Shown: piece after piece, positions 1 to 11,439 of the stretch
Numbering within the stretch: position 1 is the stretch's first letter
Layout: each line of letters begins with the position of its first letter
Assembly: GCA_963969595.1 (NCBI GenBank)
Contig: OZ018411.1
Coordinates: 22,194,545-22,258,544 of the forward strand
DNA length: 64,000 bases
Reading direction: 5' to 3'
Origin: Neckera pumila
Taxonomy: Eukaryota > Streptophyta > Bryopsida > Hypnales > Neckeraceae
The notes under the pieces: generated by a model
Seen by the model: only the letters and a program-made list of their open reading frames with translations
Databases searched by the model: none
What the model was told of the DNA's origin: nothing
Translations under genes and position numbers: made by a program

Positions 1-160
1 AAAAAATTTGCCTGAAATGATATTTGGGAGAGATTTTTTTTTTTTTTTTTGAAAAAAAATAATCTAATAGCCCGTATCGGCTATTTTCAGATCTGGCCAG
101 ATTGGGGAACGGGCCTCAAATGGCCCTCCATTGCCCTCAAAACTCTTCTAATGAACTGAG
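1..160. mobile_element. R-family foldback, right part (cut by window edge)
   Basis: Contains AATAGCC/GGCTATT and GGGCC/GGCCC small hairpins and ends CTCTTCTAATG, like the elements at 10900, 40577 and 54064. Confidence 0.6.
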
Positions 161-1054
161 TAGCCAACCCTAGTTGCTAAAACTAGAGTTTGGAGCCAAA
201 TATTAGTGAACCTAGATCAAATTCTATCTAAATGTTAAGGTTGACGACGAGCGGTGAGCTCAGTCGTGAGTAAGGTTGCCCTTACTTTTTCAGAAGTTTT
301 GACACATAAGGCGGTATGGACGTGTAGTTCGTACCCCCTTTTTGCGAGAATGAAAAAATTTTGTCAAGTGGGATGCCAAAATCAAAAGTTATGTGAACTT
401 ATGGATTTTTGGGCAACGCGCGTAACTTTTGGCAAATTCTGCTAAGAGAATTTTTTTTTTACTTGTAAAATTTGGCACACATATATAAACTAACAATTGT
501 CTAAAAAATCATACATTATGGTGTAAAAAGCTCAGTCCAGAGAGAGTCAAACTTAATTGACCTTGCAATAGTATTGGAACAAAACCTTTTAACATCAAAC
601 TCTATAATCTTGCAATTTATATGGTTAAAGTGTTCAAAATAAATTCTACACATTCCCATAGTAGTTTACTACAAAAAATTTGGAAACTTTTTTATTAAAA
701 AAGCAAAAAAGTTGTTAGGAAAAATTAGTAAAGGCAATTTACATTTATTTATAGCATTTGTTGAACCCTGTTCTTTGCAAAAATATAAATATTTGGCAAA
801 GAGGTGCTACATTTTGTTCTAGATTTATGGTATTGTTTTTTCCAATGATGCCCTAGAAAATGACAAATTTTAATATTTTATGCCAAAAACATACCACAAA
901 TCCTTAAGAAATAAGCAATCTTTACATCCACATAATTCTAAAGTCTCCTCATAGGATAAATGGGAATTTGGGTAGGCTTGTATGATCTCAAGTTTTGGCA
1001 TGATTTTTTTATGTTTTTTTTCAAGATAGAAAAGTAGATTAGCTTCTTAAGAAT

Positions 1055-1118
<64 letters not shown>

Positions 1119-1534
1119 AGCAAAAATAACAAATATGAACATTTTATTGAACACTTTTGGCTAGAACTCAAAGGCAGGGGTAGCATAATTGTGCACAAAA
1201 TAAACTTTATTTGGTTGTTTTCTTTTCACAATTTGTACAAGAAATAGTAGAGACTCAATGGTCCAACTATGTTTCTATTTCGGCTAATTTCAATATAATT
1301 TCAAATCCTAATTTTAATTTTCGGCTAATTTTCCAATGCCAAAATGTCCAAAATGCTTGTAATATAGCCTTTCTTTTTTCTTTTTTTCCTTGTAGAATTG
1401 GAACTTGAGACTTCAAACTAGCGTATAGGCTAGCTCTCTAAGTCTTACTTCCTTACTTTCTTTCAATCAAATTTTGAAAACAAAAGAGGGACTCAAAATC
1501 TGAAACCTAGTGTAAAGCATCCCCAATGAATACT
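161..1534. other. AT-rich interval, no gene
   Basis: Only short random frames; holds the TA microsatellite. No internal match found by eye. Confidence 0.6.
1058..1116. repeat. (TA)n microsatellite
   Basis: About 28 TA units without interruption. Confidence 0.95.
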
Positions 1535-1537
1535 TAA

Positions 1538-1869
1538 GAGTATCTCTTGCAGCCCTCCAAGTATCCCCTCTCCTCTCATTTTTGGATAATAAGCAATCAA
1601 TTCTTGTGTATATCAAGCTCGACCTTTACTTTCACCCACCAAATAATCCATATTTGAAGGAGACCTTTATGTTTACTACATGTTATATTTTCTCTTGGGA
1701 TTAGCAATTGTCATAGCTTACTTATTGCTTTTGCAAGATTTGTGACTTGTAATTGGTTGGAAGTATATTTAGTGAGTTGTATTATTGGGGATACAAGTGG
1801 CCACCTCCTTTAAATTAGACAGATCTCGATTGAAGGAACAAATTGTTTGGAGAGCTCCAGGAGATACTC
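1538..1869. mobile_element. Tourist/Harbinger-like MITE Z (332 bp)
   Basis: GAGTATCTCTTGCAGCCCTCC-like left arm, matching right arm ending GGAGATACTC, with TAA duplications at 1535-1537 and 1870-1872. Confidence 0.9.
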
Positions 1870-1959
1870 TAATGCAATGAACCAATCAAACATCATACAA
1901 ATCTGAATCTAACAATAAATTTAGTATGATCTTAAATAGAACAACTTGTACTTAGAGTA

Positions 1960-2382
1960 AGGTAGAAGCATCAATAGTCAACCACGTCTAGTACCCAACC
2001 TTTAACAATGGAGTATTTCCAACCAAGGTTGGAACAAATTTCCAACGGAAGCTAAGAATGTGTTTATTTGGTCCTTTTCAAGGTTGAAATTAATAAAATT
2101 AAGACACAGGTCCCCAAGTGGTGAATGAGACAGTAGGAAGTAGTGAGCATGAGAGTGTTCCGTGAATGATTGGAATTGGAAGAGTCTAGACATTGCCTAT
2201 TGTTGAAGTGCACTTTTTGGCTCCCAAAATTCTTTATAATTTCAAGTTTGGGAATAAAATTCTTGAAAGGTTGCAATCCCCATATTTCCTATCTTCCTAC
2301 ATGGGAAAAATTTCCACCACCTCTTGCTGTGCATGATCTGCTCCAAAATTGCTTAAATGATCTACTAGTGGTCCTTCTGCCT
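1960..2382. mobile_element. AGGT/TA MITE, interior X
   Basis: AGGTAGAAGC at the left, CTTCTGCCT at the right, TA on both sides (1958-1959, 2383-2384). The interior includes TTTTTGGCTCCCAAAATTC, shared with elements at 16959, 23239 and 54014. Confidence 0.85.
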
Positions 2383-2384
2383 TA

Positions 2385-2700
2385 GTTGGGTTTGCAGAAA
2401 AGCGGAAGGATTTGCCAACTCCGTAAACCACCGCTGGAATTTGTCCCGTTCAAAAGGATTACGGATTTTTCATTCAAATCATTATCTCATCGAAGAAAAT
2501 CCGTCGCCCACCAGTCGTTTACGTCAGGCAATGCCCCTCGTCGTTGGGAATTTTGCCAAAAAAAGGGCCTCCTCGTCGGGCTCTGCCCTCCTTGTCTGCC
2601 CTTTTTTTGGCAAAATTCCCAACGACAAGGGGCATTGCCCTATACAAAATTCTCTGAAAGTGAAGTTCCATGTTTTTGTCACGAGTTTCGGGAAGTGAAC
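2385..2700. mobile_element. F-family foldback, copy 1
   Basis: Flanks CGTAAACCACC and CCGTTCAAAAGG precede a 42-bp-arm hairpin: arms 2527-2568 and 2598-2639 with one mismatch, 29-nt loop 2569-2597 (CTCCTCGTCGGGCTCTGCC...). The upstream small hairpin seen in other copies has collapsed to GGATTACGGATTTTTCATT. Confidence 0.85.
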
Positions 2701-3432
2701 CTCATGTCCCCCTCAAGTACGAATCTGGCTTGAAATTTGTCAAGTTGTATTGAAACATGTGCTTACTATGTGATACAAAATACAGTCTCCTTACAGTCAC
2801 CATTTTGCTCTCCCTTGTCCCAATCTTGGTCCACTCTCTCACCATTCCCAATGGAATTGTGTACTCATGTCTGAGCCTGGTTTTGTACAGTACTCTCATT
2901 TTGCAATGAAAATTACTACAACATTCATTATCACCCTAAAAATGATACTTTTCTGGCATTCTTTTAACAAGCCTATCAGTCTCAGGAGTCAGTACTTCAT
3001 CTACAAAGCCATACAATGGTACGACCTAACCCATTTCCAACAATGTTAAGCCTTTTTGGCATATGTCTGATTGAGCGATGGTGGAGGGGATAATTTTCTC
3101 CAGTCATGGAATAGAAATATTGAAGATTGTACTATTTCTTGCTCATTTTTCATCAAGTTTGGAAACAATAGAAATTAAAGATATGTACATTACAATCTAA
3201 TAGGTTCTCAATGTACAGGCAAACCTATTTCCAAGAAGTACAAAACTGGAAATTGGTCTTAGCAACTTCACGAGGTGTCAATGTGTTATTCATCACACTA
3301 TAATAAAGGACTTAGTTAACATCATATTCCCCTCATTCATGAAAATAGGTCATCCTATCTTCTATAAATGAGACCAAGGTTGAAAATAGTTGGGATGCAT
3401 ATCAAGTGGCTGATGAAGAAATCAAAGATTAG
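2701..3432. other. Interval without gene or recognised repeat
   Basis: Moderate AT content; short frames only. Confidence 0.5.
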
Positions 3433-3635
3433 TTCCTTTGTGTAGGTGTAGGGTTGTGTTGGTGACTAGGTTTAAATCCCGATGTTTTTTTGTTTTTTTT
3501 GTGTGTGTGTTTTTAAAACAATTCCCAATGTGTTTGGCTTCTCCATGGTTCTGCTCTTGGTTTCCGCCGTTTTTTTCTTGTTTTCTCTTGGAATAAACTC
3601 CGGGTTTAAAAAACAAACGAAAAAAACAAACAGGT
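3433..3635 (+). mobile_element. SINE-like retroposon
   Basis: Begins TCCTTTGTGTAGG, includes a B-box-like GGTTTAAATCC at about 3470, and ends GGAATAAACTCCGGGTTT followed by an A-rich tail. The same start and end occur in the copy at 8988-9119. No clear target duplication. Confidence 0.65.
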
Positions 3636-3785
3636 GGGGTGTCTCTACCTTACAAACATTGCTTGACACAGCAGCAAAGTTAAGTTTGTGTAAGTCAAGT
3701 CAATCTGTACAATCACATTTCATCAAGTGTTTCTTAGGCCTGAAGCCAGCAGTGACGGGTGTTCATTGAACTCCATAAAGATGTA

Positions 3786-4075
3786 ATTACCAAGGAAACT
3801 GGACAGTTACGTATAGGGCAATGCTGGCAGAGGAGGGCATTGCGCCAAATAATCGGTCGACGAGGAGGGCGGAGCCCGACGAGGAGAGCCGATTATTTGG
3901 CACAATGCCCAACAATAAGTGCCATTGCCCGACGTAAAGCACAAGCAAAATTCAATGAAAATCCGGATGATAAATTGGAGTCGGATGAAATATTTGTAAT
4001 GCCTGATTATGCGGGTTTGCCGGCGTAATCAAGCATTACGGCGCAGAAACTTCCCCACAGAATGAACGGGAGAAG
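3786..4075. mobile_element. F-family foldback, copy 2 (reverse sense)
   Basis: Large hairpin: arms 3835-3856 and 3889-3910 (GGGCATTGCGCCAAATAATC), loop 3857-3888, which in complement matches the copy-1 loop. Small hairpin: arms 3996-4012 and 4023-4039. Flanks GGGCAATG..CATTGCCC and CCGTTCATTCTG (complement) are shared with the other copies. Confidence 0.85.
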
Positions 4076-4135
4076 TCTTGCGAGTGGTTTATGTACTTCA
4101 TTCTTTCAACAAGTGTTTCCAGCAATGATCTTATA

Positions 4136-4501
4136 AGGTAAGGTACATCAGTTGATGACCACCTAGATTTGCAATATGGGTACCTTGGAGAAGGTATTTT
4201 CCAACTCACATGTTTTTCAGAGATCGAGAAGTTTGAGAGGAGCCATTTGCAAGTAGAATCAAGACATTCCGATAAGAAATTAATTTCCTGTGATTTTTCA
4301 AAGTTTGTTGGGATGAAATTGGTAAGCGTGAAAAGACCCATCCTAAACCACACGCTAATGTGTTCCCTTCCCAAGTGCATTGTCACAATGCAAAAAATAT
4401 TGCTAAGATTACAATATTGTAATGGGTGGGTGAGTGACACAAATGGGAAAATCTACTAGATTTTAGAATTGGGTGACTAGAGGCATTGAGATGTTCTACT
4501 A
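4136..4501. mobile_element. AGGT/TA-like MITE, interior V
   Basis: Left TA-AGGTAAGGTACATCAG; the right end near 4501 is eroded. The interior (GGTACCTTGGAGAAGG, GACATTCCGATAAGAA) matches the element at 41808-42200. Confidence 0.65.
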
Positions 4502-4888
4502 AGTAGGAAAATAATGTGTCAATTTTTTCTTGAAAAATGCCATAAAAAATGAAAAGAACTCAAATTGTTTATTTATTTGTCTTTTTTTTTTTTTATCAAA
4601 ACTAAGTAGCAAGTGAAGTATGTCTTGTTTACTACCTGTATAACATGTTCAACTTTTTTACAAGGTTTTCAACTTTCTAATTAGTAACAAAAATTCAAAA
4701 TTAAAGAAGTAGGATTGTGTAACTTTCTTTCTATAATAGTACTCTAGTGTTCTAAGAGCAGCTCCTCTGCAACATAGGGAAAGCAGCATTGTGAAGCAAA
4801 TCAATGGAAGACATTCCTCATTATTAGAAAATCAATGGTGCAAAACCTTTAAAGTGTTGCTTCAGGATGTTGCAGTGGGGTTGCTATG

Positions 4889-4912
4889 ATGTAACAACAA
4901 CAACAACAACAA
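4889..4912. repeat. (CAA)n microsatellite
   Basis: Seven or so ACA triplets beginning after GATGTAACA. Confidence 0.9.
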
Positions 4913-4970
4913 CTTGGCCATTTTGGAGCCTTGCATTGTGACCATTCAAGCAAAAATTATAGACATTTTA

Positions 4971-5140
4971 TCTCTAAAGGCCCATTGTCCCCTTGGAGGA
5001 CAATTTGGAGTTTGGATAGGTTCTTATAATCTCAATTTTTTTATTAATTTTTTTTTGAGGACGTGTAGTTTTGCAAGAGCTTTGTGAAAATATATTTTTT
5101 TATTTCAATCCAATGCCAAGTAGAGAAGTTATAAGCTGTT
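4971..5140 (-). mobile_element. M1 tail fragment
   Basis: TCTAAAGGCCCATTGTCCCC and the following GGATAGGTTCTTATAATCTC match M1 tails in reverse. The rest of the element is missing. Confidence 0.7.
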
Positions 5141-5579
5141 TTAGGCAAATTGCAACTTGAGGAGCAGTCTGGGTTGCCAATATATGGTTGACTAAGGTCC
5201 GAGGCAAGTGCACAGGCTAAGCTAGTCACAAGGACAAAGGTTATAGTGGACAACAAGTGAAGGGATGGGAACAAACTGAATTACAAGACTGTGTGGGAAC
5301 AAACTCAATTACTATAGCTATGGGGCAAAGTTGGCAAGAAAATAATTATTTTAAAGAGAAATTGTCAAATTCAACAAAAACCAAATGACCAAGTTGTCAA
5401 AAAAAGATGTCTAAATAAAGTTTAATTACCATGCATCTACCATCCCAAAATAATTTGGTGCATGGAAATGTAAAAGACTTACTTAATTAACATTAGGTGA
5501 GAGTGTGTGTGAATAGGTTATTTTTATAATGAAAGCTATTGTCCATCATGAATCCTCAATGGATATGGATAATTTGAAG

Positions 5580-6032
5580 ATGAGAGCTTGACTGCTCATT
5601 GTCAAAACATAAGAAGTGTGCTCAAAATAGAATTTTAGACCTCATTTTGGTTGAGTAGAATACCATTTTTTTTTAAACTTTGAACTGAAAAAGGTTGGGT
5701 AATTAAACTAATTTTTATCTTCAAAAATCTATTTGTGATTTTAAGACCCTCCCCTCCCCTCCCCCCCGTTATGGACAAAAATTAGGAAGGATGTTTGAAA
5801 ATGTGAAAGAAAATGTCCCTTCCAACCCCTCTCTGAAATTTGTCCATAACGTTTGATTGGAGTCTTAAAAATTCAAATTGATTTTTGGAGATGGAATTTA
5901 GATTGATTTTTCTCATTCACTTAGTTCAAAACATTTTGAAAAAAAAATTCTTCTTCTATGCCTATATGAGCTTTGAAATTCTACTTTGAACACAAATTGT
6001 GCTTTTGACTTAATTATGAGCGGTTGAGCTCC
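5580..6032. mobile_element. Foldback element with about 190-bp arms
   Basis: Outer tips GAGAGCTTGACTGCTCAT and ATGAGCGGTTGAGCTCC. Inner arms pair from TTCAAARTAGAATTT through TTTTTGAAGATA/ATCTCCAAAAA to TTATGGACAAA. No relative seen elsewhere in the window. Confidence 0.75.
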
Positions 6033-6759
6033 TATTAATCCTAATTTACATATCCCACATTGGTTCTTTACTTCCTACCACCCCATTTGTATAAAGAGCT
6101 ACTCTTTCCAACTTTGAATTTGAAATAACTTGCCAAATACTAAGAATTTTACATAACTATAATGTTAAATTTTTAATAATGAAATGTGAAAGTGCCCAAT
6201 CTACTTTGGGCACTTTAATTACATGAATGTGCTGACCCTGCCCTAAAGCTAGGGTAGAATACCGGGATGAAAACAAACTCAATTACAAGACTAGATGGAT
6301 AAAGGAGGTCAACCTTAGAGTTCTCAATGGATGGGAACACATAGGGAATAAAACGAGAATGAAAGGGAACTCATTTTCTAAAGGTTGCCCACAACCTTTG
6401 CCTATATATTACTCACATAGTCCTTCTAAATTCTATAGGAAGTAGAAAAATTGTTTTTTTCCAAAAAAAATGTGGAACTTGTAAAGTATTAATGTATCTT
6501 TCAATCCATGGCAAGTTTCAAAATTATGTGGTGAAAAATGTGCTTGAAAAATTATATTGTGCGTTGCATGTGAACTTTTGAACATTGTTGCATTACAAGA
6601 ATTTTTTGGATGTGCTCCACGTCTTTTTTGGGCTTGAAATTTTTTGCACGCATAGCAAAAATCATATTGAGTATGCTGTATTTTAAATTCAAAATCTATA
6701 GTGAAAAAATTTGCTATAATCATTGGTCAAAGGCATTTGAAATTGTCGGATACAGTGAA
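6033..6759. other. AT-rich interval, no gene
   Basis: The 96-codon minus frame at 6433-6723 is partly formed by degenerate M1-like sequence. Confidence 0.5.
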
Positions 6760-6968
6760 AATAAACAAAAACTTTCCCTTTAAGTGCTAATATCCTACTG
6801 TCAAATGTCACATAATTCTTACCACTTCTTCTTCTACAAGTCTACTAAAAGATCCTACGGTTAGGTTTCCAAAAAAATATTTTGTTGAAAATTTTGATGA
6901 ATACAACAATAGGGACAATTTTGAGTGTTATTTTGTAGAAAAATGGCCTTGGACCTTTTGGAGGTAAG
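6760..6968 (-). mobile_element. M1 head fragment
   Basis: CTACTAAAAGATCCTACGG through AAAAATGGCCTTGGACC matches M1 heads in reverse. The terminal TTAA is lost. Confidence 0.65.
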
Positions 6969-7466
6969 TGAATAAGATGGTCATTACGGATGACCAAATT
7001 TGAGAATCGTGTGGATGTCCTATTGACACTGAATTATGAACTTTAGGGCAAATCACTTCAAAATTCTACAAATTATAATTCCACTTCTTATGATGGGTAA
7101 TTTGTGTATTTTTTTAAACTATAAAAGGGTAATTTGTGTATTGTTTCCTGGTGCTAAAAGATACTTTCAGGATATTTCTTCAACCCTCCGTCCAAAAGAT
7201 CTCATCAGAAATTGAGGCCCTAATAGGGTGGCTTTACATTGTCTTCATAATGATACCTTAAAGTATGGATTGGGCTCTTGTTTTTCCTGTGACCTACAGC
7301 ATATGGTTGAAAGGGTAAATGTGGGAAACAGTGCACCGTCCTTTGCGTAATTATCAATTTCATGTCTGCCCAGTAGCACACTAATTAACATAAGCCTACC
7401 CACGTCCTGCGTATGAAAAATATATTATATGCAATGGATATTGTCCATGTGTTTCCCATGTACACA
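6969..7466. other. Interval without gene
   Basis: Contains a short direct repeat, GGGTAATTTGTGTATT, at about 7095 and 7127, and the left copy of the direct repeat flanking the MITE at 7467-7891. Confidence 0.5.
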
Positions 7467-7891
7467 AAATAGTGAAGTTGGGTTGCCCTTCACTAATTTC
7501 TCGATGATGCATTCAATCTATAGTCATGTATTTAGTGCACCAGTTCAAAGCCTGGTTAAGAGAGTTGCATGCACCTCTATGTGGACAAGCATTGCCATGA
7601 AATAATTTATCTACACTAAATAGTGCAATTGGGTTGCCTTGACAATTAGGTTGCCTTACCCTGAAGAAGTTATCTCATGTTACCTCATGTCTAGATGGAG
7701 GCACAAGCCATTCTCTGATCCCGAGCCATGACTTAGTAATCAACCCATATAGCACACATGTTTCCCCACATCTCTACATCCTTCTACAGTAACTTGGATA
7801 CTGATATAGTGTAGAATGTTGAGATATTAGTCTAAGGCAACCTAATTGCACTATTTAATGTAAACATAAGGCAACCTAATTGCACTACTTT
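7467..7891. mobile_element. MITE-like element with doubled inner inverted repeats
   Basis: AAATAGTGAAGTTGGGTTGCC at the left and GGCAACCTAATTGCACTACTTT at the right. A second pair lies inside (from about 7617 and 7832). Flanked by a direct repeat, TATGCAATGG.TATTGTCCATG, at 7427-7450 and 7917-7940. Confidence 0.6.
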
Positions 7892-8369
7892 GTGCAGTGT
7901 GTATGAAGAATATATCATATGCAATGGTTATTGTCCATGTATTTCAGAAAAAAAATAAAAATCATATGAATTGACGGAAGTGGAAGTATGGGCATAAAGT
8001 AAAGCTTTTGGGGGGTCTTGTATTGGTGGACAAATGTTACTGTCATTTCTTCTTGCAGTAAAGGTTCCCTTTATTTGTGTCAATTTTATTTTTTTTAAAT
8101 TCATAAAAAAAAGAAGTTATTGTCATGTTCTAATGGTTTCCTCAAACAAAATTTGGGATGGAAGCTCTTCTGCCTTATCTTAAGTCAGTCTGTCTGTTTG
8201 TTAAATTCTCTGCCAATTTGACCCATTATTTAGTGTCTTGGAAAATGTCATGGCCAGAACCCAGCTCTAATTGAACACAGGCAATTGGGAGGGAACTGCC
8301 CCCCTCATTGTTGAAATTTTGAAATTTTGAGAATTGATAGCAGGTAAACAACCTCCATTACGAGCACTA
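7892..8369. other. Interval without gene
   Basis: Right copy of the 7427-7450 direct repeat, then unremarkable AT-rich DNA. Confidence 0.5.
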
Positions 8370-8696
8370 AGGTAGGAGGTTCTAAAAGTGAGCAGACTCT
8401 AAAATGGACCACTTCCTTAAATGTATACTATTTGTACATGTTTTTTTTTCATAGCCTTCAGCAATGTACAGATAATGAACATTTTAGGAGGTGCTCCATT
8501 TTAGAGTTCTATGCTACTTCAACTTCAAAATTTTATAACTAATTCCACAAAGTTCCAAATAATATGAAACGACTTGGGTTTGATGTTAATTCCACTTGTC
8601 TTTCAAGGAAAACTTACTAAAAAATATTTCAGAATGTTTCACCTCCCCAGAATTCAGTTTCAGCCCTTAGATGGTCCATTTGTGGACCTCCTACCT
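8370..8696. mobile_element. AGGT/TA MITE (327 bp), interior unlike the others
   Basis: AGGTAGGAGGT at the left and ACCTCCTACCT at the right, flanked by TA (8368-8369, 8697-8698). A second inverted pair inside reads CTAAAATGGACCA and CTCCATTTTAGAG. Confidence 0.83.
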
Positions 8697-8781
8697 TAGT
8701 GGGAATAAATTTTAGTGGTAGACAAGCAATAAGAAACAACGCTACAATGGAATAAATGATTTTTGGACTTCGTGTGACTTT

Positions 8782-9493
8782 TTAATCCCTAAAGTCCCAA
8801 GGCCATTTTTTAGTCAAAAAACACTCGAAACTGTCATTCCTACTACGTTCATCCAAGAAGGCAATTTTTTTTTTTAGAATCGACTTGTAAGATCTTGTAC
8901 TTCACTTGCCTGAGATCATGTGGTAAAAATTTCATCAAATTTGACTGTACAAATTAGAAGGTATTAGCATTCAAAGTCGGACAAAAAATCCTTTGTGTAA
9001 TGGTATTACTTTGTTTGTGGTTTCATGTTTGACATTCTTTCTCCAGGCTTTGCCCTCGGCTTTCCGCCGTTTGTTTTTGGTACTTTCCTGGAATAAACTC
9101 CGGGTTTCAAAAAAAAAAAAGTTGGATAAAAAGTTTTTTTCAAGAACATGCAAAAATCAAGATTGTCTATAACTTTTTCATCAAGGGTCCAAATAGAATG
9201 AATCAAAGTTTCACATGTAGACCAAAATATAATATTTTTGGAATTTATTTTTTGATTTCTTTTAACTTTTTTTGATTTTTTTGGGGCTACCCATTGACCT
9301 TTGTTTTTGTCTTTTTGTGCCATAACCTTTGCTTTCGAGCACTAATTGAAGTAAAAATTTTATTCCCAAAAAGCTTATGTGTTTTTTTAGCTTCACAAAA
9401 AGTTTTAGAAAATTATGATGAATGTTGAGTCCGCACGAGCCTATCCACAGTTGCATTTTGGCCCTTTAGGGCCAATGGGACTTTAGGGGTTAA
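8782..9493 (+). mobile_element. M1 element (TTAA type), carrying a SINE insertion
   Basis: Starts TTAATCCCTAAAG and ends CTTTAGGGG-TTAA. The interior matches other M1 copies (CTGTCATTCC, ATAGAATGAATCAAAG), but the middle is missing around a retroposon at 8988-9119. Confidence 0.85.
8988..9119 (+). mobile_element. SINE-like retroposon inside an M1 element
   Basis: Shares TCCTTTGTGTA start and GGAATAAACTCCGGGTTT end with the copy at 3433, then a poly-A run. Flanked by AGTCGGACAAAAA (8975-8987) and AGTTGGATAAAAA (9120-9132), a 13-bp target duplication with two differences. Confidence 0.75.
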
Positions 9494-10221
9494 AAACATA
9501 TATAAGAGTGTTGCTTTAGATAACCCATTTCAGCCCATAAGCATGCTTACTATTGTTAGAAAAATAGCCAATGTAAGGCTTCTATCAAACCAACTTAACA
9601 CATGCCCAATCTAGTCCATAATGACTTCAATACCAATTACTAACTTCTATTGTTAAAATTAATTGATTTGCATTGATTTGAGTCTAACTTACGGAGGTGA
9701 ATTGCTGAGAGTGTGCAATTAAGGTATAGCTTCATTATCTTCATTATCTTCACGTTATCTTCATTTTGTGCAATCAACTCTCTAAAGTAAGCAATTAATT
9801 CCTTCATTTGTATTATTTGTTTTTCAATGCAAACAACCTAAAATGGAACTTTTTCTATATGTCAGGGATGGGAGTTTGAACTAGATTAGAGTAGTTTACC
9901 TCAAAGGTAGACATTCCTGTCCACTTAAATATTCCTCTTCGCATATTAGTGGTGCACACTTGATTTATAGAATGCAAGCCATTGGTATGTGGGGCCACAA
10001 TTAGATGAGAAGTGGAATGGATATCTCTACTTTAAACAAATTAAAAAAATATCTAGACAAAATGCTGATAAATTGTATTGGTTATTGTTATTGATTAATT
10101 ATGTAAGGATGGACTATCACCATAGTAATCAACCAGGCATTTATTGCAATTATTGACTAGATGGATACGTGTGTTTATTGTTTGTATATAAATGATGAAA
10201 ATCATTTGTTACAATAGAATT
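9494..10221. other. AT-rich interval, no gene
   Basis: A local repeat of TTCATTATC with CTTCA at about 9731-9765; nothing else seen. Confidence 0.5.
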
Positions 10222-10394
10222 CTAAGGTGAACCTCTCTAAAGCAATGACCTCTCTAAAGAGGTGGAGCATTGCTTGTTTGGTCCCGCACTTGGTCCAATC
10301 CAAGAATAACACATAAGAGATTTTCCTTGATATTCTTGAGCATGGGGACTTGACCTTGATCCGAGGCTATCACTTTATAGAAGTTCTACTATAG
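10222..10394. mobile_element. Emigrant-like small MITE (about 173 bp)
   Basis: Left CTAAGGTGAACCTCTCTAAAG-type arm and right CTTTATAGAAGTTCTACTATAG-type arm. This resembles the plant mariner/pogo Emigrant terminus (GTAGAACCTCTATAAA). An internal hairpin surrounds ACCTCTCTAAAGAGGT. Confidence 0.6.
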
Positions 10395-10899
10395 TTACTT
10401 TTTGTCCTCTACATTGTTACAAGAAATAAACACATATTTGGATTCACACTTTTTAGAAAAATAAATGGTTGAAAAAATAAATGCAATGAATGCTTCAATT
10501 TTGTTATAAATGTTATCATCTATTTGCACACTTGTCATCAAACAAATTTTGACGTTCTATAATTTTTTGTTTGTTACAATTTTATACAAAGTATGTCAAA
10601 TCTTAAGAAGATGTTTAAGCAAAAATGATTAAAGATGTATCAAGTTTGGATTCTTTTTTTGTCAAAATATTTAGAAAAAACAAGTTTGAAGATAAAGCTT
10701 ACAACATATGAAATTTATCACAATTGGCTAAAATCACAATTGTGTTCCCTAACGAGAGAGAAATGAAGCCTAATTATCATCATTCCTTTCAACAATGGTA
10801 AAGTTTGGCACAAACACCAAATGCAAATACTTTGGTCATCTTTTACACATTAGAAGAGATTTGAGGCCTCTAAGAGACTGTGAGTTATCTTGCATTCTT
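10395..10899. other. AT-rich interval, no gene
   Basis: Nothing recognisable. Confidence 0.5.
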
Positions 10900-11105
10900 G
10901 CAACATTCCCAAACTGCGGGAACGCAGGATGATGTGGTCAAGAAAGGGCCACATCATTTTCCAAAAAATAAAATTAAAAAAATAAATATCTGGCCTAAAA
11001 CAATATTTTAGGCCGTACCGACTGTTTGCAAAATCGGAACAAATTTGGGAACGGGCCTGAAACGGCCCTCCAATGCCTTCCCTCCCCCCAATCCCAATAA
11101 GGGTT
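10900..11105. mobile_element. R-family foldback
   Basis: Hairpins GATGATGTGG..CCACATCATT (about 10930-10960) and GGCCTAAAA..TTTTAGGCC (about 10992-11014), then GGGAACGGGCCTGAAACGG as in the copy at the window start. Confidence 0.65.
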
Positions 11106-11439
11106 TGACTATGGCCATCTTATTTGAGAGTAGATATAAATATAAATATTTGGAATAATTAAATATTAAAAGATTATATGATGGAATCTATGGATTTTAT
11201 AGAATACCATTGCAGATTGTACATTGCAATATTTCAAGTTGTTGAATTGGGAACTCTCAAATTATTTTTTTTCTATCTTCTTCATATTTTCTTTCCCTAC
11301 TAGTATGATATATACCAATATATATATATCTCTTGTTTTTCCACAAGGTTCATGTACATCTTGTGTATAAATTTATAAGTCTTTTAGAGACAAAGAGATT
11401 TTGTGGATTTCTCCAACTATAGTTAAATCATCTACTAAT

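Noticed and set aside
938..1198. Open frame with an alternating Ile-Tyr run
   Set aside because: Translation of the TA microsatellite.
2386..2733. 115-codon and overlapping 85-codon open frames
   Set aside because: Run through both arms of the F-family hairpin; non-coding mobile DNA.
3433..3635. Possible tRNA gene from the B-box-like GGTTTAAATCC
   Set aside because: No cloverleaf can be drawn. The shared 3' end and A-rich tail point to a SINE.
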